Shown here one piece after another: positions 54,199 through 62,955 of a stretch of 64,000 nucleotides of DNA. Every line of letters starts with the position of its first letter. Position 1 is the stretch's first letter. This stretch comes from Anastrepha obliqua. Lineage: Eukaryota > Arthropoda > Insecta > Diptera > Tephritidae. The notes under the pieces were generated by a model, which saw only the letters and a program-made list of their open reading frames with translations, searched no databases and was not told the DNA's origin. The translations under genes and the position numbers were made by a program. Location of the stretch: assembly GCF_027943255.1 (NCBI RefSeq), contig NC_072893.1, positions 40,508,001-40,572,000 on the forward strand, written 5' to 3'.

Positions 54199-56851
54199 AT
54201 GCATAAATATCTTAGAGCTTCAAACGGGCAAGGTATGTACATATATATATTAACTGATGCCTTCTTTACAAGTTAACCTCTGTGTTTTGTCTCATTTGTA
54301 TGTAGGTTGTAGTGCGGCAACCATTGAAGAAAAAGAGCAAGAGGAAGAGCCGCAAGCCAAAAAGGCGCGATATGGTCAGTCCAATGTGTGGAATTTTTTT
54401 AATAAGTCCTCGGATGGCAAGACTGCCAAATATTTAAAATGTGGTAAAATTTATCAAACCAGCGGAAACACCACCAACATGGCGGGACATTTAAAGCGGG
54501 TACACCCAACGTTAACGGTGAGTGAGTTGCCAAAGGCTTCAGGACATATGGCGGCTTATTTGGATAAAAAATATGAAGCCTCATCGAAACGGAAGAGAGA
54601 TTTGGACAGCGCATTGTTAAATTTCATTTGCTCCGATTTACGTCCATTTTACATTGTAGAAAACGAGGGATTTAAGCAATTTTTAAATGCTTTGAATCCC
54701 CGATACGAATTGCCTTCACGATCAACATTGCTTTCAACATGTTATAATAATTTATTCATGAACATGAGAATGAAACTGAAAAGCATTTTGCAAGAAGTGG
54801 AATATTGCGCTGTGACAACCGACTGTTGGACATCTCGAGCCAACGAGGCTTATTTGACCGTAACTTGCCATTTTATAGATCCAGAATTTAAACTTCGCAC
54901 AGCAGTACTTTCGACTAGTAAGTTACAGAATGAGAAAAATCATTCTGCAGAAAACATTGCGAACTCTCTATGTGCAGTAGGGTGGTCCAAAAAAAATTTG
55001 TATGCTGCCGCCCCCCAAAATAGTAAATAATGAAAAATAAAAAGACCCGTATTTTTTTTTTTTTAATCAGACCATATTTAATGGTGCCGCCGGGGCTTTG
55101 AAATATCCCATGTATTTTGCATGGGAAAAAAATACTTTTTCGTAGATTTCATGTATAAACCTGGAAAATAAATATATTTTAACCGGATAACTCAGTTTCT
55201 CTTCATAATTGGTCAGGGAATAACAACCAATTATGAAATAATTAATTTTTTTTGTATTAACTATTTTCATAAAAGTAATATAAAATATTGTTTTTCGATT
55301 TTTTCTTAGATTTTCGTTTTATGGGGGCTTTTTGGGGTTCTATAAAAAATAGTTAATACAAAAAAATTAATTATTTCATAATTGGTTGTTATTCCCTGAC
55401 CAATTGTGAAGAGAAACTGAGGTATCCGGTTAAAATATATTCATTTTCCAGGTTTTTACATGAAATCTACGAAAAAGTATTTTTTTCCCATGCAAAATAC
55501 ATGGGATATTTCAAAGCCCCGGCGGCACCATTAAATATGGTCTGATTAAAAAAAAAAAAATACGGGTCTTTTTATTTATCATTCTTTACCATTATGGGGG
55601 GCGGCAGCATAAAAATTTTAATATAAATTTTTTCCGATGCATTTTTGGACCACCCTAATGTGCAGTGCTAATTGAATGGGAAGTTATGGACAAAGTTGCA
55701 GCCATTGTTACCGATAGCGCAAGAACAATGATAAAAGCATGTGAGATATTGCAAAAAAGACATGCATTATGTTATTAATTTAATAGTTCAACAATGCCTG
55801 AATCAAGAGAAAATAAAAGTTATTATGGGGAAATGCAAAAGTATTGTGGGATTTTTTAAGAAAAGCACAGTAGCTTACGCCAAGTTTAAAGAAGCTCAAA
55901 ATACCGAGAAGCCATACAGTTTAAAGCAAGAATGTCCTACAAGATGGAATAGCGCATTTCATATGATTGAAAGAATTCTTAAAACAAATGATGCTATTAG
56001 CAGTGTTCTTCTTTCAACCCCAAAGGGACTTGCCCCGTTTTCGGCTGACGAAATTTTAATTTTAAAAGACATAAAAATTTTATTGCAACCTTTTGAATGT
56101 GCAACATTGCAAACTTCTTCGCGAACGTTGGTCACGGTATCATTAATAATTCCTATAACTTGCGGACTTCTGCATAATTTGCAATTGTTAAAAAATTACC
56201 TAAAAACAGTTGAAGGTCGCGAAAGCTGCAATTGCTTATTGGAGGGCATATCGTCCAGACTACTGCAATATGAAATTCGCAATGTTCCTCGAGTGGCAAC
56301 TTTGCTAGATCCTCGGTTTAAAAAAGAAGCGTTTCACTCACCATTTAACATCACTGAGGCTCAAAAACTCTTGGAAAACGAGCTTTCTTTTTTCAACGCA
56401 CAGAAGTCTCGCCCTTGCGACGAACCACGCCTGCCAACATCAACCTCCACATCGCAGACATCCCTTTTTCAATTTTTGGAAAAAAACAAAAGTTTGAAAC
56501 ATAAAACTAATACAGTGGATTCCATATTGTCAATTCGTCAATATTTTAATCTAGACAATTTGGAATCAAACTCCAACCCTTTAGATTATTGGAAGGTTGT
56601 ATTTTACTTGTCAATTCCAGCGTTTAAATATGTGTATTAATTAAATTTTATTATTACAGATCTCATCAGATAAATCATTTCAGCATTGCTGCAAAAAATA
56701 TTTCTGCGTTCCAGCAACTTCGACAGAAAGCGAACGTATGTTCAGTAAGGCTGGAATCGTTGTAAGCGAAAAAAGAAGTTCGCTTCAGTTTAAACATGTT
56801 GACATGCTACTTTTTATCAATCGGAACAAGTGGATCTCTGAACAGCAATGA
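54199..56851 (+). pseudogene. hAT transposase gene with two introns, interrupted
   Basis: Exon 1 (54199-54232) starts MHKYLRASNGQ. An intron of 73 bp (GTATGT...TGTAG) leads to exon 2 at 54306. A BED-type finger follows (KYLKCGKIY, MAGHLKRVHP); its first Cys appears as Tyr (TAT, 54431-54433). The catalytic domain shows AVTTDCWTSRANEAYLTV and AAIVTDSARTMIKA. It is broken by the MITE and by a small frameshift near 55755, then resumes INLIVQQCLN, ECPTRWNSAFHMIERIL and RVATLLDPRFK. A 64-bp intron (GTTGTA...TTACAG, 56596-56659) joins LDYWK to the dimerisation region (KYFCVPATSTESERMFSKAG). Inactive as it stands. Confidence 0.85.
54978..55657. mobile_element. hAT-type MITE with ~290-bp inverted repeats
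   Basis: Termini TAGGGTGGTCCAAAAA and its inverse. The arms remain alike deep inward (GGTGCCGCCGGGGCTTTGAA, CCATGTATTTTGCATGGGAA, TAATTGGTCAGGGAATAACA). ATGTGCAG is duplicated on both sides (54970-54977, 55658-55665). The 8-bp duplication and TAGGG terminus point to hAT mobilisation. Excision would restore the hAT transposase frame at CAV. Confidence 0.93.
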
Positions 56852-56990
56852 TTGTTTTATAGTTTTAAGTTTGAAAAAGATTGAATTATGCTTTATAGTA
56901 TTAAGTTTAAAAGATTGAATTTCTGTTTTATAGTATTAAGTTGAATGATTGAACTTCTGTTTTATAGTTTTAAGTTTGGAAAAAGGATGT
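56852..56990 (+). repeat. Short tandem repeats in the hAT 3' region
   Basis: About four imperfect repeats of TTTTATAGTATTAAGTTTAA and GATTGAATT, with a period near 40-45 bases, follow the transposase stop codon. Confidence 0.7.
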
Positions 56991-57012
56991 TATCCTTAAT
57001 AAAGATATATAT

Positions 57013-58298
57013 AATAGGACTATGAATAAGTTCGTGCGGTTTTTTTTCGAAATTTGAAACTTTATTGACGTAAAATGGTTACAAATTTAATATTCAAAGT
57101 ATTGTCCATCGCTTACTACTACTTTTTCCCATCTTTCTGGCAATTCACGGATTCCCTTTGTGAAAAATTCGGTCGGTTTTGCCGCAATCCACGAATCGAT
57201 CCATTTTTTGACTTCATCGTAATTACGGAAGTGCTGGTCAGCCAGGCCATGTTGCATCGATCGGAAGAGATAGTAATCGGATGGCGCAAGGTCTGGACTA
57301 TACGGCGGGTGGGGTAGGACATCCCATTTGAGCGTTTCTAAGTATGTTTTGACCACTTGTGCAACATGTGGCCGAGCATTGTCATGTTGCAAAATAACTT
57401 TGTCGTGTCTATCGGCGTATTGCGGCCGTTTTTCTCGCAGTGCTCGGCTCAAACGCATCAATTGTCGTCGGTAGACATCCCCCGTAATCGTTTCATTCGG
57501 TTTCAGTAGCTCATAATACACAACACCCAGCTGGTCCCACCAGATACACAGCATAACCTTCAGGCCATGAATATTCTGCGCCGACGTCGATGTTGAAGCA
57601 TGGCCAGGGTATCCATACGTTGCCCGACGTTTTGGATTGTCGTAATGGACCCACTTTTCATCGCCAGTCACAATTCGATGCAAAAAACCCTTTCTTTTGT
57701 GCCGTTGAAGCAGTTGTTCGCATGCCATAAAACGGCGTTCAACGTCTCTTGGCTTCAATTCATACGGCACCCAATGGCCTACCTTTCGGATCATTCCCAT
57801 GGCTTTTAAACGTTTGGAAATGGTTGATTGATCAACTCCCAAAGTTTTTGCAACCTCTTCTTGCGTTTGAGCCGGATCTTGATCGAGCAATTCCTCCAAT
57901 TCGGTATCCATGAACTTTGGCGGCGCACCCTCGCGTTCTTCGTCTTCCAAGCCAAAATCACCACTTTTAAAGCGTGCAAACCACTTCTGGCACGTTCGCT
58001 CAGCTAGAGCATGCTCACCATAAACTTCCACCAAGATACGATGACTTTCGGCTGCTTTTTTCTTCATATTAAAATAATGAAGAAGAATTCCCCGCAAAAA
58101 CACATTATTTGGCACGAAATTCGACATTTTCAAGTGTGGTAAAAATATTGTTGTTTACGCTTCAAATAAAAAACTTATACTGACGTTTGTGCCTTACGAC
58201 AGTAGCTCTCCAATGAATGTTTGGAAATGTGGATCGATGGAATAATAATCAAGTTACGCCATCTGTTGTAAAACCGCACTTATTCATAGTCCTATTAT
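57013..58298 (-). mobile_element. Intact mariner (DD34D) transposon
   Basis: Inverted ends TAGGACTATGAATAAG, followed by TGCGGTTTT (with three extra bases TTC on the left), in TATA context on both sides. The 1.29 kb length is standard. The complete minus-strand ORF shows no decay. It sits in the 3' non-coding part of the hAT element. Confidence 0.92.
57087..58133 (-). CDS. Mariner transposase, 348 residues
   Basis: DD34D mariner transposase of the mauritiana/mellifera type; it would cut and paste its own element at TA. The start is either the first ATG or the third codon (MSNFVPNN), which fits the family better. Helix-turn-helix units lie within residues 1-120 (KKKAAESHRILVEVYGE, TQEEVAKTLGVDQSTISKRL), then the WVPYEL linker (131-136). 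Catalytic Asp158 (IVTGDEKW), Asp251 (LQHDNARPH) and Asp286 (APSDYYLF) are present with 34 residues between the last two; YSPDLAP is present. The C-terminus ERWEKVVVSDGQYFEY is typical. No stops or shifts. Confidence 0.95.
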   Translation of the reverse strand: MKMSNFVPNNVFLRGILLHYFNMKKKAAESHRILVEVYGEHALAERTCQKWFARFKSGDFGLEDEEREGAPPKFMDTELEELLDQDPAQTQEEVAKTLGVDQSTISKRLKAMGMIRKVGHWVPYELKPRDVERRFMACEQLLQRHKRKGFLHRIVTGDEKWVHYDNPKRRATYGYPGHASTSTSAQNIHGLKVMLCIWWDQLGVVYYELLKPNETITGDVYRRQLMRLSRALREKRPQYADRHDKVILQHDNARPHVAQVVKTYLETLKWDVLPHPPYSPDLAPSDYYLFRSMQHGLADQHFRNYDEVKKWIDSWIAAKPTEFFTKGIRELPERWEKVVVSDGQYFEY

Positions 58299-59330
58299 AT
58301 AGAGAATCAAAAAATGTACTATATTACTTCGATGTAGTATCGATACATCGATGTTTTTTTCTGAAAAACATCGAAACATCGATGTGGTCAAACATCGATG
58401 TTTCAACAGCTCTAGAAAATAGAGTTAGTATATTTACTGATGGATCAAAGCTTGATAAACAGGTAGGTGAAGGAGTTTATTCTGAAAGGCTGGACATCAG
58501 TGTATTCTTTCGCTTGCCTAATCACTGTATGTAGTGACTTTCAGGCAGAAATTATCGCCATATCGGGGGGACTTCTTGCTCTTAAAGAGACCATTGACTC
58601 CGTGTGAAGTATATGTCTACTCGGATCATAAGGCAGCTCTGAAATCATTAGAGTCAGTAAAAAACTCGGTAGTTGAATGTCACACAGTAATATGCAAAGT
58701 GTCGCAATAATTTAAAATATACCAGATCTGAGTACCATACCATAGAAATATAGAAGGTAATTGCAATGCATATGAGCTTGCAAGGGAAGGTACAACACGA
58801 AATATTCACCCAGATAATATACTAATATCGATTCCCTTAGCTTGGATACGTGCAAATTATTAATAGTCACTATACCAATGCTGCTAATGCCCGTTCGAGG
58901 TAATGGCCATTGCCAAATAAGTAGGCAAACTTGGCCAGAATGGAACCACGGCGCACAAAATCGCTACTGAATCCGAGGAGACCGGATATGATAAACAATA
59001 GGGTACTAACAGATCACTGTCTAATTGGAAGGCATGCAAATAGACTGGCCGTAATGACTTTTGTCGAAGCTGTCAACCTCCTGGAACACCTCCTGTGTAC
59101 ATTCATTGCTCTATACAGGAAAAGGCTTTCTAAGCTCAAATTCGCTTTCTTTACAACATTGAAGAGGTCTCTTAAATAGGGTTGCTGAAATTAAGAACAT
59201 TTATTAAATTCACGGGTTGGTTCAGAAGGGATTCAGGAGTGTAAAGCACGAGCTTCAGTTATATAACAATGGGACTATTCAGACCTAAGTCTGTCGGATG
59301 ACAGCCTCTAAACCTAACCTAACCTAAACT

Positions 59331-59654
59331 TAAAGTTTATTCTCTGAAATTTAATGGGCTCTAAAACTAAGTACCCCAAACTTTTTTTAAAAACGCTGAT
59401 AAAAAATAAATTTAAATTCTGATGAAGGCTTGCCGAGTTTTGATAAATCTTGTACAAAGTTTGCTAAAACATTTATTTATACAATTTTGGTAAGAAATTC
59501 AGTTTTATTTTTATAAAAACAAAAATGAACGTTGAAGAAAAAAACTAGAGAAAGTAGTCAAAATTGGTCAAAATGTTAAAATGCTTTTTTTCGCTGACAA
59601 TAGTACAGATTAGAAAAAATTATTTATGTGAACATAAATTGATATTATATATTT
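59331..59654. other. No gene recognised
   Basis: AT-rich spacer following the LINE tail. Confidence 0.5.
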
Positions 59655-59800
59655 TTTTACGAGGAGATTTTCGGTGGCACAAATACACTCGGAGGTTTGC
59701 CATTGTTACCGAGGAGCGACCACTATTAGGAAAATCTTTCGGGGCTTCGAACCCATGCACTTCCGAATGATAGTCAACCCATTCGGCTATGGGGGTCACA
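59655..59800 (-). repeat. SINE head fragment
   Basis: The reverse complement reads CATAGCCGAATGGGTTGACT (box A area), GGGTTCGAAGCCCC (box B), CTAATAGTGGTCGCTCCTCG and GGCAAACCTCCGAGTG. The 3' half is missing. Confidence 0.8.
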
Positions 59801-59909
59801 ATTACTTATTTATTACATTGCTATTTTACAACATTTTACTACAAAAATTTAAACTTTTTTTAAGAAATTTAGTCTTATGGATTATGGGCGTAGTAAGTAA
59901 ATAAGAATC

Positions 59910-60360
59910 GTGGATTATAGATGGAAAAACCAGACGAAATGCAAAATTGGCAGAACTTTATGGCCTACCTACTACCTCAAGCAATCGTCAATATTGTTAA
60001 ACATGGAACGACGGGACGACTGGAGACCAACGGCAGTCTCAACTGGCTTTTGGTCCATCGGAGAACAAGCAGCCAAAATGGGTATGCCTCACAAAATATA
60101 CTGCCACAGTAGTAAACAACCGGAGACAAAGGGAGCAATCTTCCATTTCCTCTGTGAATGCCCTGCCCTATGGAAGGACAGAATGTGAACCCTGGGCCGA
60201 CGTCAGCAGCCTAATAAGGTTCTTAAACCGCACAGACTGCATAGTCATGCTGTAAATAACCGTTAAACAAGTTGGTAACGAGGATGGGGCAACAAAATGG
60301 TGCGGAAGCGCTAGTTGAATTCTGGAAGAATCACCACTTTAACCAACCGGCCCACTAGAG
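59910..60360 (+). pseudogene. LINE ORF2 C-terminus
   Basis: SIGEQAAKMGMPHKIYCHSS, KQPETKGAIFHFLCECPALW and, after a shift, VSSLIRFLNRTDCIVML are the C-terminal zinc-knuckle region (C.. ..H.LCEC) and last helix of a LINE ORF2. Upstream domains are missing. The fragment at 52440-53340 has a related AKMGFPYNSYRHS. Confidence 0.75.
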
Positions 60361-60769
60361 TAAATAAAATGCCTCACAAAAGTCGAAACTGTTCTTTCTG
60401 TGAGAAGCTATGTCCTTAATTATGATTGGACGCTTGGTAATTCTCTGCTCTACGTTTATTTGCTGGCTTTGACAAAAAAATTAAAGGGGTGTTAGAAATT
60501 TGTTCTGCAGTTCTTTATGTGTTTTAGTTGTGTAACCGATGCGAATCATATCAAAGATGGGGATCTTCGACGGAATGACAGGACATCTGATAAATACGTC
60601 TTTCCTAAAGGGTGACAAAAAATAACTGTATACAAACTTCTCTGTGCAATTAGATAAATGTAAAAATTTTTTTAGTGAATGCTCTTATTTTGTGATTGTT
60701 GTTTTGTTCTGAAGTGCAAAAAAAAGTATTCGTTTCTGTTCCAGCTCTTTTTAAATACTTTGTGTAACG

Positions 60770-61582
60770 ATGTCAAATAGTCGTTCAGCTATTATAGCCC
60801 TGCAACAGCTAGGAGCACGCAACTGCGAGATAATACGGAAGCTTGGAATTGCACGTTCTTTGGTTTCTCGTGCAATCAAGCGATTTAAGGAGCTTGGTAG
60901 TGAAGGTGACCATCCCAGAAGAGGAAGAAAACGAACTGTTAACACTTCCAACAACCGAAAAATCATCAAAAAAAGAGTTAAACGAAATTCTATGGTTTCG
61001 ATGAGGAAAATTGCTCGTGAGACAGGCATCGTTCGTGAATTAGTTCGCCTTATAGCAAAAAAAGAACTTGGACTTAAGCCTTATAAACTACAAAAATGCC
61101 AGCTGCTCCCGGATGAAAAAAAGAAAGTCAGAGTTGAAAGATATCGGTCGCTCCAACGTCGGGCCGCAGGTACGGGCTGGGAAAAAATCGTCTTACGTAT
61201 GAGAAGCTGTTTACCGTTGAATCAAAACGACAGAAATTGGTCTACAGAAGGCTCTGGACCTTCGTCCATTTTTGAACACCGTCAAAATTCAGCCCACAGA
61301 TCATAAACAACCCAAGAGTATTTGGTTTTCCCCTCTTTCATTACTTCCCATGAATGGCCACCCTACTCACCGAATCTGAATCCGCTAGATTACAGCGTAT
61401 GGTCGAGTTTGGAAGCAAGGGCCTGTGCAAAACGCCACAAAACTTTGGAGCCCCTGAAGCAAGCGTTGCGTGGAGAGTGGGATCGCATAATGGTAGACGA
61501 ACTACGGCCTATAGCCCAACATTTTTTGAAACGTTTGAGCTTGTGTATTCGTGCTAAAGGTGACCACTTCGAAACTGGTTGA
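60770..61582 (+). pseudogene. Tc1-like transposase with central deletion
   Basis: It starts MSNSRSAIIALQQLGARNCE. Helix-turn-helix and GRKR hook follow (GIARSLVSRAIKRFKELG, RRGRKRTVNTS, MVSMRKIARETGIVRELVRL, KELGLKPYKLQK). The first catalytic block is damaged (EKIVLRMRSCLPLNQNDRNW, in place of a TDEK-type motif), and SGPSSIFEHRQN ends in a stop. The central part with Asp 2 is deleted. The C-terminus resumes HEWPPYSPNLNPLDYSVWSS (last acidic residue is Asp, as in the DD37D-like branch) and ELRPIAQHFLKRLSLCIRAK. Not functional. Confidence 0.85.
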
Positions 61583-61613
61583 ATATAATGTTACTCAAAC
61601 ATTTTCTATTATA

Positions 61614-62864
61614 GGAGGTTGAATTAGTTTTAAAGGTGACACACAGATGGCGCTATTTATCACTTTATCGCGTTGGCAATACTGAATATATATTCATGAC
61701 AAAGCCTCATCTCTAGGCTTTGTTTATCAGTATCTGTCATTTCGCTGAAGTATAAACAACGCAGTGTTTTCGTGCTCCGAGTATGTCAACTTTCGTGCCG
61801 TCGAAACGCAATTTGCGGGAAGCTTTGCTTTTCTGCTTCAATTTGAAAAAAAATACAGCCCAAGCCCGTGAATTGCTGCAGGAGGCCTACCCAGACCATA
61901 CTCCGTCGATTCAAAAGTGGTGATTTTCACACCGAAGACAAGGAGCGTCTTGGCCAGCCCTAAAAGTTCAAGGACGCGGAATTGGGGGAATTGGTAAACG
62001 AGGATTCGTGCCAAACCCAAGAAGAGCTTGCTGAATCATTGGGCGTTGATAAATCAACCGTTTGCAAGCGTCTAAAAGCGATGGGAATGGTCCAAAAGCA
62101 AAGACATTGGGTCCCGTACGAGTTGAAGCTGCGCGACGTCGAACGGCGATTTTTTACGTGCGAATTGCTGATCGAGCGACAAAATCGGAAGGGTTTTTTG
62201 CATCGGGTGGTGACTGGCGACGAAAAATGGATCCACTACGATAACCCAAAACGCAAAAAATCATGGGGTTTGCCCGGCCACGCATCAACGTCGACGGCCA
62301 AGCAGAATATTCACGGCAAGAAAATCATGCTCTACATTTGGTGGGATCAGGTCGGCGTCGTATATTTTGAGCTGCTCCAACCGGGCGAAACAATCACGGG
62401 GGATCGTTACCGACTGCAATTGATGCTTTTAAGCCGGGCATTGAAAGAAAAACGGCCGGAAACGGTAAAAAGGCACGACAAGGTTATTTTGCAACATGCC
62501 AACGCTCGGCCGCATGTTGCTCAACCTGTCAAAAAATACCTTGGAACGCTTGGCTGGGAAGTGTTACCCCACCCGCCGTATAGTCCAGACATAGCTCCCT
62601 CCGATTATCATTTGTTCCGGCATATGAGTCTCGATTTGACGTACCAGCGGTTCTCCTCGTACGAGGCTACCAAAATATGGGTTGAGTCATGGATAGCCAA
62701 GCAGCGGCCAGAATTTTGGAGAAACGGCATCCGGAAATTTCCCGAAAGATGGGCGAAAGTTGTAGCTAGCGATGGCCAATACTTCGAATAAAATATTTTG
62801 TACCGTTTTTTCACAATAAAGCCCCAAATCTTCGAAAAAAACCTTTAAAACTAATTCAACCTCC
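61614..62864 (+). mobile_element. Mariner transposon with catalytically dead ORF
   Basis: Inverted ends GGAGGTTGAATTAGTTTTAA plus AGGT are identical at both sides. TA precedes the left end; the right flank is ATAAA, so the exact terminal base is uncertain. About 1.25 kb. It is nested in the Tc1-like element at 60608-62953. Confidence 0.9.
61783..62791 (+). pseudogene. Mariner transposase with Asp-to-Ala change in the active site
   Basis: It begins MSTFVPSKRNLREALLFCFN. A deletion/frameshift near 61905 and a TAA near 61960 break the N-terminal region (FKSGDFHTEDKERLGQP, stop, KFKDAEL). From 61982 one clean frame runs to the end. Asp 1 (VVTGDEKWIHYD) is present. The second block reads LQHANARPH instead of LQHDNARPH (GCC at 62498-62500). 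The last block is YSPDIAPSDYHLF, 34 residues on. WVPYEL is present. The enzyme would lack one of its three metal-binding acids. Confidence 0.9.
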
Positions 62865-62955
62865 ATAAAATTTCACAATTTGTTTTGAGCTACTATCAAT
62901 GATAATTGTTTTTCATTAAAAAATGTTGTATACTCTTATTTTTTATCACCCTGTA

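Larger units (their letters stand above)
54017..58414 (+). mobile_element. hAT transposon carrying two further insertions
   Basis: Terminal repeats TAGAGCTGTGCGAAACATCG (left) and the inverse of TAGAGCTGTTGAAACATCG (right). GAAAATAG stands on both sides (54009-54016, 58415-58422), the 8-bp duplication expected for hAT. Inside are a transposase gene, a MITE (54978-55657) and a mariner (57013-58298). Without them the element is about 2.4 kb, normal for insect hAT elements. Confidence 0.95.
53640..59330 (+). mobile_element. LINE copy split by a hAT insertion
   Basis: Left part (to 54016): NRLAFIQRIVSFCINGALRT, TPTETLNA and SKKDWDS-like. Right part (from 58423): RVSIFTDGSKLDKQVGEGVY, FFRLPNHC, YSDHKAALKSLES, ADELAR-like and NRVLTDHCLIGRHANRLAV. 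Both parts match the LINE at 49405-51065. They meet at GAAAATAG, the target duplicated by the hAT element. The 3' end carries three CCTAA repeats (near 59317-59331). Many frameshifts. Confidence 0.85.
60608..62953 (+). mobile_element. Tc1-like element interrupted by a mariner
   Basis: Left end AAGGGTGACAAAAAATAACT; right end the inverse of CAGGGTGATAAAAAATAAGA, with TA outside both (60606-60607, 62954-62955). GTATACAA occurs inside both ends. A mariner lies at 61614-62864 in the 3' non-coding part; without it the element is about 1.1 kb. Confidence 0.88.

Noticed and set aside
59317..59331. CCTAACCTAACCTAA as a telomere-derived tract
   Set aside because: Only three units, exactly at the 3' end of a LINE, so a retrotransposon tail is the simpler reading.
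60751..61029. Minus-strand 92-residue frame
   Set aside because: Antisense shadow of the Tc1-like transposase N-terminus.
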